DNA from: Phymatolithon calcareum
Taxonomy: Eukaryota > Rhodophyta > Florideophyceae > Hapalidiales
Direction: 5' to 3'
DNA length: 64,000 bases
Assembly (NCBI GenBank): GCA_977006965.1
Contig: OZ345384.1
Location: 1-64,000, forward strand
Positions 23,440 to 33,381 of the stretch are shown here, in pieces. The position numbers and the translations under genes are program-made. The first letter of the stretch is position 1. Each line of letters starts with the position of its first letter. A model generated the notes under the pieces. It ran no database searches. It had not been told where the DNA came from and saw nothing but the letters and a program-made list of their open reading frames with translations.

Positions 23440-25035
23440 GAAGGCGAGGTACGTAAAGCTTTTCGACACCAGCAGCTCGCCTGCCAGCTAAATAGCAGTG
23501 GTAACCTGAGTTTCTATCGATTGCGCTGACATTGCCGGTATGCAGGGTCTGGGATTCGCTTAAAAAGTAGCATGAACGTGACGTGAACGTGAATGAATAA
23601 TGATCGCTAATGTTCACTTATGAAAATGTAATGAAGGGGAATTTGGTAAAATCATATGACCACCTATCATACTGTAGTTAGCCATATTTAGTGAAATGAA
23701 CACCATGCACGGGTGTTGCTATGATCGTAGACTTTTGTAATGCGGAGCAGATTGAAATTTTGGGGTCCAATAAATAACCCATATTTATTGATCGGAGAAT
23801 TACAAAGGGGCACGCAGGGGCTCGGTGACGAATTGCAGCAAATCTTCTGCCATGGGGGCACAAAACACCTCAATAAATCGAATCAAAATGCGCCGTAATC
23901 TTGCTCCTTAGGACTGCAAAATTGTAACCTTTAAGAGCAGCATGAGTGGAGAGAGATGACTTCAGGTCGGAATTTCGGTGGTAAAATCTCTATCCATTTT
24001 CGAGAACCTTGCGGAAAATTGAGGCGTGTCTGTTGACTTTATTGTTTCCAAATCCTAGAAAACGCGACACAAAATTTGGAAATCACAGTTGCTTCCGTTC
24101 TGTTTCGGGATTAGATCAGTCGGATGACCGGGTACTGTAGACATGCCCACTTTTGTCCCTGAAACGAAAAGGTCACTAAACCCTCTACTCGTACTGGTTC
24201 TTTGGTAGACTCCATGGAGCTCCTAGTCTGGTTACGGAAACCCATGGACTACTTGGCATTACCCACATGCGCACTATACTACCGGTGCTCCTTAAGGCCA
24301 ATTGGACCAAACGAGAGCGCAAGAAACTGACCGACTCCACCAAAAAGCTGACGAGCCACTGGCCTCACCCGGCCTGTCGACCAGACAGGCAGAACAGACC
24401 CAAAACGATCCTAAATAAGCCCCAAAAGCGAAATCTATGCTCCGGGTCGTCAAATGGCGGTCAGTCTCACCTTAGCTTAGTTTTTTTCCGTTTTCGGCTT
24501 TTCTCAGCCATCATAGGCGAATCTTCGTAATAATATGGGCGAAATATCCAAAGCGCTAGTTAGTTGTCTCTTTCCGCCACGTCGGGTGACCCTACGTACT
24601 GTAGTAGTAAATGAATTTCAATCGGACCGTATATATATGAATCTCGAGAACTCGCTTAATGCTTGTGATAAAACGTTTTCGTTGCCAATCGATTCTCTGG
24701 AAAAGGAGCGTCAGGAGATGCGTTGGTAACTTTTAAATAAAAATCTACCTTTCTTCTTCTTCTTCTCTGGAAAAGGGTGAATCTTTTCATATTGCAGACT
24801 GTACTAAGGGAAAAGTGGAGCGCGAGCTCGCGAGACCATAACTCCAATATGTTGAATATCTTCTACGCTAAGCCAGGACTGATACGCCCTTGGAAAAGAA
24901 GTCATCGTCCCAACTCTTGTTCACATATTCCACACAGAGTGTTGTTCACTGTCCGCAGAGGTCGAAGATCTACGCTGTACAGTAATAATGATAATAATAA
25001 TGGATGCTTACGCTCCTACTGGTCTAGCAAGCAGT
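23440..25035. other. No gene recognised
   Basis: Downstream of exportin-7 all frames are short and lack motifs. A TTC-rich microsatellite lies near 24,752-24,770 and an AATAAT-type run near 24,982-25,000. The first about 60 bases after the stop are conserved in the pseudogene, so they are likely 3' UTR. Confidence 0.4.
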
Positions 25036-25433
25036 ACTTTTTTATTTTTCCTCTACTTAGATTACGGCAGGGCGTTAATCCTGCTAGATAATTGTAAGCA
25101 CGCTTCTCCTCTGCCTGCCGCTCGTCCTTAGACGATTCCACCAGAAGCAACTGTAGCGGTTCCACGATTCGCGAGTCCACGTGGACGACAAGCAAGTTGG
25201 ACTCTTTTCTTTACAACTCACTTCTTCTGTGCCATAGTAATGCGCTGTAATTAGCTCAGACCACTCGTGCAATGCGGAAACCCCACTCCCAAAACGCCCC
25301 GTGGCGCGAAATTAGGAGAAAAAACCGAATCAGACTATTCCCGCAAACAGGCACACCCAGGACTCGAACCCAGGACCTTCTCTTGGCCGCATATGCGCAC
25401 CCCCCGGAGGCAGAGTAACCACTATACCACAGG
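25036..25433 (-). repeat. tRNA-derived SINE, family 2
   Basis: On the minus strand the head reads TGTGGTATAGTGGTTACTC (A box) and, after about 45 bases, GGGTTCGAGTCC (B box). Both are internal RNA polymerase III promoter boxes. The acceptor-stem ends do not pair, so it is not a functional tRNA gene. An unrelated body follows and an A-rich tail (AAAAATAAAAAA) lies at about 25,037-25,050. The head is shared with SINE family 1 (29.7-30.0 kb) but the body is different. No certain target duplication was found. Confidence 0.65.
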
Positions 25434-25979
25434 TTGATTGCTGTACAATACTGAATACTGTGCAGCACAGCTCCTCGATCGCGATCGCGTGGGAACATAC
25501 TTGGCGTGGAAGCTTGTTCGTATTCTTTTGAAACCACGCAGTATCTTCGTCGCTCATAAGAATCACCTGATTCGCTCCGCGCGCATCGTCCCAACGGCAC
25601 TTGTCGAATTTCATTTTTCTCTCAACCTTGATTGGAAGCGATCGGGCTAGTATGCAGGAGAACCAACGAGGTTATGCTGCCCTATTCCCTTATCCACAAG
25701 CTCAGTGCGTAGACTTGTATATGTCTTGCAAGCGCGGACCTTGTGATGTTCTCGTAATTAAGTGGATTTATTGAGAAGGTACCATTTGTCCCAACGTGAG
25801 GAAAGTTTTCAAAATCTGAATTAATTAGTAAGGGTGGCGGTAACTTTCTGTTTATGTACCGTTTGATCTGTGGGAGTGAAATTGGGGCCTTCCTGAAAAC
25901 ACAAACACGGGATTTGTGCGTACTAAACCTGTCACGTTTTGTGTAGTCGCAAACGCAGTTTTTCTCACTGGAGCCACCC

Positions 25980-26760
25980 CGCAGTGAGAAAAACTTGGTG
26001 CCGTCCCAAAACGAGATTTACAGTGAGTCGGGGACAGTTGGCATTCCGTTCCCTGAAACTTTCCCCTTCCATGCTCATGTGTCTCCATCCTATTCCATCT
26101 GCACCGAGCAGAAAGAGTGCACAGAGCGGAGAGCGGAGGAGAGAGCGAGGCTTGAGCAGAGGATAAGAGGTACGATCAACTTATGCAAATGATGATAGTT
26201 TCCTTCAACAGGCAAAATTGAACCGTGAAGCTCTTTAATTCAAGCCTATGTTATGAATGTCATGTGATAGCTCGATTGTAGAATGAAAGAAGTAAAGCAC
26301 ACCGGCCAAAACTCAGAAACAGCGAGCAAACGGATCCTGTGATACCAAAGATCATCCTTATGAGAGCCTCTACTTCTTTTCCATGTCAAAACCAGGCCCA
26401 AGCAGTGCGTGACCGTCAGCGTTCTTGGTCGTCACTTTCTCGATGCGATTAGAGGAAGCCTTCTTATGTTCCCATCCGTTGAGTAGGGCGTGTATACAGC
26501 ATTGAATTTCACCAAACTGTAGCGAAATGCATGATGGTTGAACGCAGTAAGGGTGATGAGGGATTGGTCGCAACTCGACCCAAAAAAGCACAGCAACCAC
26601 CGACATCGAGCGTTGATTGAAAGCAGTGCTGGTAATGCGTCGGGCACTGTTTCAGCGCGCGCGCGGTAACGTCCGCCTGATTCTCTTTTTCGTCGCCGCC
26701 GGTCTGCGGCTCTGGATGATGGCCAGGACAATCAGAGTATGAAATGCCACACTCATGTTC
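25980..26760 (+). repeat. Interspersed repeat R, deleted copy
   Basis: Stretches at 25,980-26,290 and about 26,560-26,760 match 61,147-61,835 and about 62,140-62,200 in the same order and strand, with a gap between them. The first block covers the end of an E/R-rich coding remnant (TERRAEERARLEQR) followed by ATGCAAATGATGATRGTTTCC. The family is probably a DNA transposon with a coiled-coil protein, but its termini were not identified. Confidence 0.5.
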
Positions 26761-27311
26761 TTACGTGCGTGTGCGAGCATAAAATGAGAAATGTGGCGCG
26801 GACTGGTCGGCTAGCGTTGATTCTGGCAGGCCATTTTCTGTTCTGCTTGCACAGCTCGACCGTAATTCCAGCATGTCCTGATTCCACGCAAGATGCTAGA
26901 AGTGGAAACTTCCAACCCGCTTCCCAGGCGGAATTTCAGTCTTTAGTACCAATGACGCGCGTAAAATTTTGTGTTTTCAGATCGCAGATAGGTCAAGAAG
27001 CACAAAAATCAGTCACGCTCTCCCCAAATACGTCGCTTCTCATTTTGCGTTTCAGGAAGGCCCCATTTTTGCAACCGGTCCTTGAACAAAAACTGACCGC
27101 GGCTGAGGATTGGCTGCGCAGAGGTTTAGACATTAAGCTCCCCGAAGCTCTGCACTTTGTGCGGCTTTGAGCTGTTGTGACATCAAGTACCACTCGTATC
27201 TGTCAAAGTCTGCTGTAGCCGTAAGGATGGGGAGTTGTTCTAGGAAAACTCCGAATCCTGCAATAAAAGAAAGAAAGAAACAAATGACTAACGGTAATTT
27301 CAAGTCCACCT
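26761..27311. other. Possible 143-aa ORF and a GAAA-type tail; no firm gene
   Basis: A plus frame 26,739-27,170 has a hydrophobic segment near its start (LALILAGHFLFCL), but no known motif, and overlaps repeat R at its 5' end; I do not call it a gene. At 27,257-27,285 AATAAAAGAAAGAAAGAAAC resembles the simple tail of LINE-C (47.72 kb, minus) and may mark a very short truncated copy. Confidence 0.25.
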
Positions 27312-27732
27312 TTGGGCATTCGGTCGGTTTCCCCCACTGAGCACATCACTTCTCACAGACAAGTTCGGTGATACTGTGCCAATCCTCATGAGCAACCTGG
27401 AAGAATACCTCGGAAGATATCAACTGACCAAAGAGGAGATTGATATCACTGAAAAAGCTCTAGACAAGCTACTCTTCTTCACTATCGTCTTTTACGACGA
27501 CATGGAATAGACAAGGCGCCAATTGAGGAAATCTGATCAGTGGACCCCAAGCTTTTCCCTCCGCCCTTTTACGGGAGAGGGTTTTTGCAGCTAGGGCTAC
27601 GACGTTAACCCGGGTTACAAGTATTTGAATATATGATCGAAGCTACAACGTAGCTACTGAAACGCATCTCCCTTGCAGTCTCATGAGTGTTACTGAGGGC
27701 GTTTAATAAATTCCAAATTCAAAAAAAAAAAA
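27312..27732 (+). mobile_element. LINE-A2 copy 1, downstream piece with poly(A)
   Basis: From 27,312 the sequence matches LINE-A2 copy 2 (55,228-55,641) base for base with few changes, including the end of the protein (KFGDTVPILM) and the 3' UTR up to AAATTCCAAATTC. It ends in 13 A. The 13-bp sequence ACAGCAAAGTGCT follows at 27,733-27,745, identical to the one before 15,679, which proves that this is the 3' end of the same insertion. About 18 bp of LINE sequence are missing between 18,040 and 27,312 relative to copy 2. Confidence 0.92.
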
Positions 27733-27745
27733 ACAGCAAAGTGCT

Positions 27746-28640
27746 AAGTTACACTATCACAAGGGACTGAAGCTGCGGTCCGTTCCGGGCGAGATAATTC
27801 AGCACATAATTGCGTATTTGCTCGCGCTCATTCTTCGATAGCTGGACCCAATGACTTGTTACTAGCTTTTTCAGAATCCACGCAGAAAACTTTTGTGCAC
27901 AGGGAATTTGTGAAAAAGAACGCAAGGGAGATCGGCAGAAGAAAGTCAGACCACTGAATTGAGGCTGGATCAAAGTAATGCAAGGTGGTCAGCATTTAGT
28001 GATCAGACGTACGCTTGAGTTTTCGAGAATCATGGCGCATTTGGGGAGATGACATGTGCTCGTGGAGAGTGAAAGCAGGATGGACTCGGCTTGCTTTCTG
28101 AAATTTGAATCTTGAGCAGTGTACAACTGCTCATACATTTTCTCCACGCTAGCAAGATCGCTGGGCATAGCGTTGGAGCCATTACTCGCAGGGGACACGG
28201 TTGCCGTGGCCATCCGAACTTTCTACTGGGTGACGCGGTGGAACCAACACTTTTCTTTGATTCAGGGTTTGTGATACACTGCAGTACAACAGGCTTTTTT
28301 GGGGTGCACTTGAGCCAGCCAGCAATACTTCTTGATCGGGGTCTTTACAAACACATGAGCGTCGGAGGAGACAAAAACTCCCAGTGCCTAGTGCTATCGT
28401 ACACCAATGCCGCAAATCCGCTCTATCATATATTCTCGCACTATTGTCCACCTTCTGCGGCAGCCTTGTAAATACTCAGAAAGTTTAACTTCAAAACTAT
28501 GAAAAGGCTCACGCACAGACTCAGACGCTTGGTACGTGGCTTGTACCGGAGGAAGGCCGACATGATCCTTTCGGCTCTGGTAGCAACCATGCTCTGCGGG
28601 AGTGGAGTGGGTTAAGGACGAGCTCTTACTGTCGTAAAGC
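27746..28640 (-). pseudogene. Exportin-7 pseudogene, 5' part (leader, exon 1, intron, start of exon 2)
   Basis: The minus strand shows the leader (RIYDRADL frame at 28,451-28,182), exon 1 with ATG at 28,213 (SDLASVEKMYEQLYTAQD), an unspliced intron, and the beginning of exon 2 (PCAQKFSAWILKKLVTSHW, IRNYVLNYLARNGPQLQSLV) to the LINE junction at 27,745. Retention of the intron and of about 430 bp of upstream DNA shows a DNA-level duplication. The upstream limit of similarity to the intact locus is at about 28,640. Confidence 0.88.
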
Positions 28641-28859
28641 TTAGTTTACGCTCTTCAACTGTGTGGTCCTTTTCAGAAACCCTTTGGAGCGGAAGAACGA
28701 ATAGTATATCGCAAGTAAATTGTGTGGTCCTTTGATAACAAAGGGACCCTTGGGAGTCACGTGCGATCTTCAACAGGTCAAGGCCTAGTGTCTATGTGCC
28801 GGAAATTTACCCTCAATTGAGGGGCACTCTTCCCTCAATTGAGGGAACGAGAATTATTT

Positions 28860-29290
28860 AATTTTTTGCTCGTGAAAGCTACTCGCCATCAAGCGCATCA
28901 ACAGCGCCTAGGTCATAGATGTCTTCAGCATGCTTATTGAAGCAGTTCCTAACAGTAGAAATCTCGCTAATGTATATTGTGGCACTATCAAGCGTATTGC
29001 ATTGTAAGAACACAATGGTGGAGGTCTTGCATTTTCAAACTCTGCAGTTGTTTTGCACAACAAAAGTAGTTATCATGACCTCTGGAGTCATCCTTTTACT
29101 TTTCTTAGGGGTAACGTGGCGTCCAACACTGCTCTGGAATGCAAATGTACGCTCTGGCGCGACTGAACGTCGACAAGTAATGCGCGTGTCAAATGCACTC
29201 GATGAGTTGCTCGCCCGGCACTTCACAGAACCTTCTCTGCGTCATATGCTGCTGACATTCTGCATGGTCACCATAAATAACAGCTAGCTA
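28860..29290 (-). pseudogene. piggyBac-like transposase, C-terminal part (P1)
   Basis: The minus strand reads ECQQHMTQRRFCEVPGEQLI, which resembles the helix before the C-terminus of piggyBac transposases. After a frame change it reads RHVTPKKSKRM and then a cysteine-containing tail ending in NCFNKHAEDIYDL. The same order with better-preserved cysteines occurs in P2 (56.3-56.7 kb). The tail likely formed the C-terminal zinc-binding domain. Stops and frame changes make it a pseudogene. Confidence 0.6.
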
Positions 29291-29735
29291 ACAACCAATA
29301 AAATCGCCAGAAGAGTTAGATGGCCCCTATGAACTATATATAGGCCCACTTGTTGAATCTCTGCAGAGTCAGCACTCACCAAGTATGAATCCACACATGC
29401 AATGCGCCTTATACCGGCATACGCGACCACAAGACAACACAGAACTGCGATTTCGTGTGCCATCTCGAGTTCAAAATCTCTTTGACACAGTGTGCTTTCT
29501 GTGGTCATTCGTCGGATCGACATAATCTTGACCGAGGTGACCAGCGGTACTGCGCAGAGTATATGTCGGCTAATTCACTTGATTGCACTCTGAATGAAAT
29601 CAACCGGAGGTATTCCACCACCGGCATCCCTTTTTTGGAATAAGAAGGGCCGGGGAAATACTTCTTGGGCCTGGTAGACTTCCAGAAAGCGCTCTCAGCG
29701 CCGAACTCAACTCTTGCATGAGGACGAGTATTTCG

Positions 29736-30036
29736 AAAAACTTTGTTTGTTTGTTTATTGCATGATATTCGAGCTACGCTAAGGTAGCTCACATCTAGGG
29801 GGCCTCTAAGATGTTCATGAGCTGGATCCATTCTGGGTACTCGCGTAACTGCTTCCCGCGAGTACTGCGGCACACCACTACACGGCGAAATCCGTGTGCC
29901 CTTCGCGGAACGTAATTCAATTCTTGTTTGGGACAGGACTCGAACCGGCGACCTCACATTCCTTCCTGTATCATACCGAAACATGCGCACAGGTGCGCGG
30001 AGGCAGTTTTACCACTATACCACAGGTGGATCGAAA
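29736..30036 (-). repeat. tRNA-derived SINE, family 1, copy b
   Basis: On the minus strand the head has an A box (TGTGGTATAGTGGTAAAAC) and a B box (GGTTCGAGTCC), then the family body and a tail of CAAA units (29,748-29,760). A direct repeat AGTTTTTCGA flanks the element (29,737-29,746 and about 30,032-30,041), the expected target duplication of LINE-mobilised SINEs. Copy a at 12.0-12.26 kb has the same body and tail. Confidence 0.8.
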
Positions 30037-30341
30037 AACTTAATGGGCTCTGTCACTGCAGTCTCTTTTCGCCCTTTTCTTCTCAGCTTAGCGGACGTCC
30101 AAGCAGCAAGTTTTCGCAGGTAACTTGGGGAAACATCGTCACCACGCAATCGTACTTCGAATGAAGTCCAATACCACAATTCTCATATAAGAAGTCTCCG
30201 TTTAGAGTGCGAAGTTTCCGCAACTGAGAGTAAAAACCGCTTGTCCCTTGGCGCCCAATGAGCGCACGTATTCGTCTCGTGGTCGGGCGTGATGCCATCA
30301 AGTTCCCGGTGCGATGTTTGGTCTCAAGGGACCTGTAAGTC

Positions 30342-30790
30342 TTAGGCGAGAGTGCTCGGAAGAGGGCTTTTGGACCTTCTGAAGGTTGTATCGAAGCTTA
30401 CGTGCCCTTCTAAGTAGCATGTGATCGCGACTGTAGACGATAAACAGGCGTTTCGCGATGAAGATTGGGAAGGATGAACACTGTAAGCAGGCCTGGGCGG
30501 TACCGCGCTTTGCCGGTGTTGGCTCGGTTCAAGCTGCTCAGCGTCTGGAATGTCATCGTCAACGTTCTCTGCCTTAACATTGACAATGTGGCCTTTCTTA
30601 ATCTTAGTCTTTTTCAATGGATGACGAATCAGAATCCATTTCACGTGATGTGACATGCTCCCTCGACCATTGATTTTTTCCCCGAGTACATTCTGAACCA
30701 TACTACTCACCTTTTTTGACTTCGAAATGGCTCCGTATAGTCTGGAGCACTCTGCAAGACCGCTTACCGATGCTGCCTTGGTGTGTACTG
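30342..30790 (-). pseudogene. piggyBac-like transposase, N-terminal part (P1)
   Basis: The frame reads ISKSKKVSSMVQNVLGEKI and then an acidic stretch (NVKAENVDDDIPDAEQ). The first part matches the minus strand of P2 at about 57,735-57,660 (ISKSVSVNGTSQDVIEEKI). It is cut at 30,792 by hAT element A; reading resumes beyond 32,474 with single use of the target site. Confidence 0.5.
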
Positions 30791-31300
30791 ATCAGGGGTA
30801 GTGCCAATTCCATTGCTCGACATTGCTGCTTGTCGCGCAATTAAACAATTCAATTGCTCACTACGGTTAGTCAGCAATTCGGATTGCAATTTGAATACTT
30901 CCCGCAATAGTCAAGTTAATTGTTTATTCATGCCTCTTCTCCTAGGTGTACGAAACTTTCGTCTTCTGCGATAGCCTGTTCAACACGCTGGTTGACAACG
31001 CTTGACATAGCTTCCTTCACAGTTTGATCATCCCAGTAAGAGCGGTTGATTGACGTGAATGGATATCTCGAGGCTGTTCGCGAAGGAGTTGCATTAGCTG
31101 CTGTACAACTTGTTTCGGCTTCGGTTTCGGAATAGGTAGTACCATGATTGGAAGAGCGAAATTTGTTTAGGTGTTGTCGAGTGGGTCTGGTAGTTTGCTT
31201 TGGATAAATGTACGACTTCACTTTTTATATTGACTCTTCTGTCTGTCTTTTCAGAAACGGCACTATAGACACCCATACCGTTATACTTGAACGGATGAAT

Positions 31301-31384
31301 GAATTCAACCATCCATGTGATCGTTCTGTTGTAGTGGTCTACGCAGACCACTACAACAGAACGATCACATGGATGGTTGAATTC
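31301..31384. repeat. 40-bp perfect palindrome in hAT A
   Basis: Arms 31,301-31,340 and 31,345-31,384 are exactly complementary with a 4-base spacer, about 80 bp upstream of the transposase start. A second perfect palindrome of 17-bp arms lies at 31,414-31,447. Both are also present, slightly mutated, in hAT B (35,590-35,673 and 35,527-35,560). Confidence 0.95.
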
Positions 31385-31451
31385 AGGAACGTTGTAACTG
31401 TATACAGTACGTAGAATTTTACGTACCTAATTAGGTACGTAAAATTCACTA

Positions 31452-31521
31452 GGGGAGCACGGCAACATTTTGGCCTGATAGTTATTTAGTTGATTTGGGC
31501 CAAAATGGTGCAGTGCTCCCC
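31452..31521. repeat. 70-bp miniature inverted repeat inside hAT A
   Basis: GGGGAGCAC at the left and GTGCTCCCC at the right are inverted, followed inward by CATTTTGGCC and GGGCCAAAATG. The block is absent at the same position in hAT B, so it is an insertion or local rearrangement next to the palindromes. Confidence 0.6.
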
Positions 31522-33069
31522 CGCTTGAACGCTTATACTGGCCCGAGTTATAATAAAATTAGATGCTACTGTCGCCGATTCGGTCCTGCGAGAAGTAACT
31601 ATCATCTCTCATCGATCGTCAGCCAGGCAGACAGTGCTTCCTCAACATATGAACCGTTCATCTATCGGTTATATGTGCTCACCCTGGCACACCCTCACGG
31701 AGCCAGTCAACGGTCAAGCAATGATCACCCGTGATTGACGTTCAAGACGAGAAGACAATCAGTATTGTCGGTTGCGTACCGACAATAGCCTACAGAAAAC
31801 CTAACCGAAACAAGAGCTCGCTGTGCAGAACACCGAGCACATCTCTCGAGACTACCTGCAATGCTTACGCTAAATTGCTAGTACCTAACGGCACGCATAC
31901 GTTGCGAACCGAAACATCTCAATTAGAGTGCGGTTCATTGTTTGCCATCGGCGACAGTCTAAGCCAAATCAGTCTCGAGCTCCCCCTGTAGATGGATACT
32001 ATATAAGCTAGACTAGTTTCCCATCTCATTAAACTCGGCAAGCCGGAATCAAGTACAAGTACACACATCCTGCTTCACACACCGTCTCCCCCCGTACCCG
32101 AGTACGCCTGGGAGGCGCCGCCCGCTCAATAAGCAGTTCACGCGTACGGCCCGCACTACCATTGTACCGCCACGCGCCGGTTCTGCGAGCGAGGCACCGG
32201 GAATAATCGTCCTGAGGTGCTCGGCCTATTCTACCGCGTTTCGTAGAGTTTTCTCGACAGCTACCGACAACCAATTACCACGTACTACGCATGATACATT
32301 TGAAGTGATCGTTATTTCCGACAACTCTGCTCTTGCTGAACTATACACTTTCGTACAACCTACCTACCAGCAATTCGAATTGCAATTCTTCATCAGAACC
32401 CAATTTGTGTCGAATTGCTACGAATTGCAATTAATTGCAATAGCAATGGATTGCGCACGACCCCTGGTACTGATGTACCGACCGCGCGCGGCCGGTGTTT
32501 CTCTCCTGGAATGGAAGGTCTGGTACTTCTGAGTGACCAACATATTTTCGTCGCCAGCGCCGAACGAAGCGAATTTAAGGTAGTAGTGTGAATACTCCTC
32601 GCACAGAACATGAGCCAGGCTTTACGAATATGGCGTCAGCGATCTGTTTCGAATTTGCTTTATGGATTTTTTCGAGCTTTCAAATCGCCACTCAATTGAG
32701 GGGTTTCGGCACATAGACACTAGGGACCTTGACCGTCGGAATGAGTTGAAGCGATAATATTCTCTGGGTTATACTTGCTTGCCGAACTCCATCGATGGAT
32801 TAGTTCGGCGCTTTTTATAGTGTTTTGGGGAAAACAAGAACCTACCAGGATTGATGTAGACTACGTGGAAGGTAAATTGAATACGCTACAGAATCCAATT
32901 TGCACCACACATCAATATATCTTCTGATAAATTCCGAGAGAGTCGCCCGGTTATGCGGTTTCTGCTGCAGTTCAGCTGTTACCATTTCATGTCGATCTCT
33001 CCTCTCATGTCTTCTCGAATCTCTTGCTCAAGTTCTGAATCCCGCAAATAATTGCGGTCTCGACACTTA

Positions 33070-33250
33070 CCATGCAGTACACCGTCTTGATGATGGGAAA
33101 AGGAATCGATCAGATTTAGAGTCGTTCTATACCATAGAAAATCGCTTTCAGATGTGTTCGTAAATCGGCATGGTCCGACCCTTGTGCCACGGCCACTACT
33201 GGCGCCATGGTCGCCTGTCCTGCGCTTGAGAACCCTCTTTGGAGCTCGCG
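33070..33250 (-). pseudogene. PAP2 phosphatase-like pseudogene fragment
   Basis: On the minus strand the segment 33,250-33,133 matches the end part of the intact PAP2 gene (LRTHLKAIFY and the preceding GQxxMxPV), and 33,132-33,070 matches DNA just upstream of the exportin-7 leader (about 19,335-19,400). The intervening 330 bp, including the PAP2 stop, are deleted. Its place upstream of the exportin-7 pseudogene shows that the gene pair was duplicated together. Confidence 0.8.
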
Positions 33251-33381
33251 GCGGTATGAATCACACTCCACTCTTGCAGAGCAGATCCTTACCGCAGCAC
33301 GAGCTTGCAAACCATTCCGAACTTGCAAGACAAGGGTCGACAGGCGGGACTAGAACTTTTTTTGAATTTGGAATTTAAGTA

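Larger units (their letters stand above)
30793..32466 (-). mobile_element. hAT transposon A, internally deleted
   Basis: Terminal inverted repeats start CAGGGGT[A/C]GTGC and continue through CCATTGCT; the element is flanked by the 8-bp direct repeat GTACTGAT (30,785-30,792 and 32,467-32,474). CAGGGG ends and 8-bp duplications are the hallmarks of hAT elements. The transposase frame (31,221-30,928, minus) has only the N-terminus of the protein joined to a C-terminal piece (DQTVKEAMSSVVNQRVEQAI), so the catalytic core is deleted. Subterminal regions are rich in GCAATT/GAATTGC words. It is inserted in the piggyBac-like element. Confidence 0.92.
28760..32750 (-). mobile_element. piggyBac-like DNA transposon P1, decayed, with nested insertions
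   Basis: Inverted ends share GGTCAAGG, CCTAGTGTCTATGTGCCG and CCCTCAATTGAG at 28,770-28,815 and, reversed, 32,695-32,745. The transposase is on the minus strand: an N-terminal piece lies at 30,790-30,342 and a C-terminal piece at about 29,290-28,860. A SINE (29,736-30,036) and hAT element A (30,793-32,466) are inserted in it. TTAA target sites could not be recognised at the ends, so the exact termini are open. A shorter relative, P2, lies at 56.28-58.05 kb. Confidence 0.6.

Noticed and set aside
25345-25433. A tRNA gene on the minus strand
   Set aside because: A and B boxes are present, but there is no pairing acceptor stem and the head continues into a SINE body.
26739-27170. A 143-aa secreted protein
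   Set aside because: There is a hydrophobic start, but the 5' end overlaps repeat R and the second half has no family resemblance; evidence is too weak.
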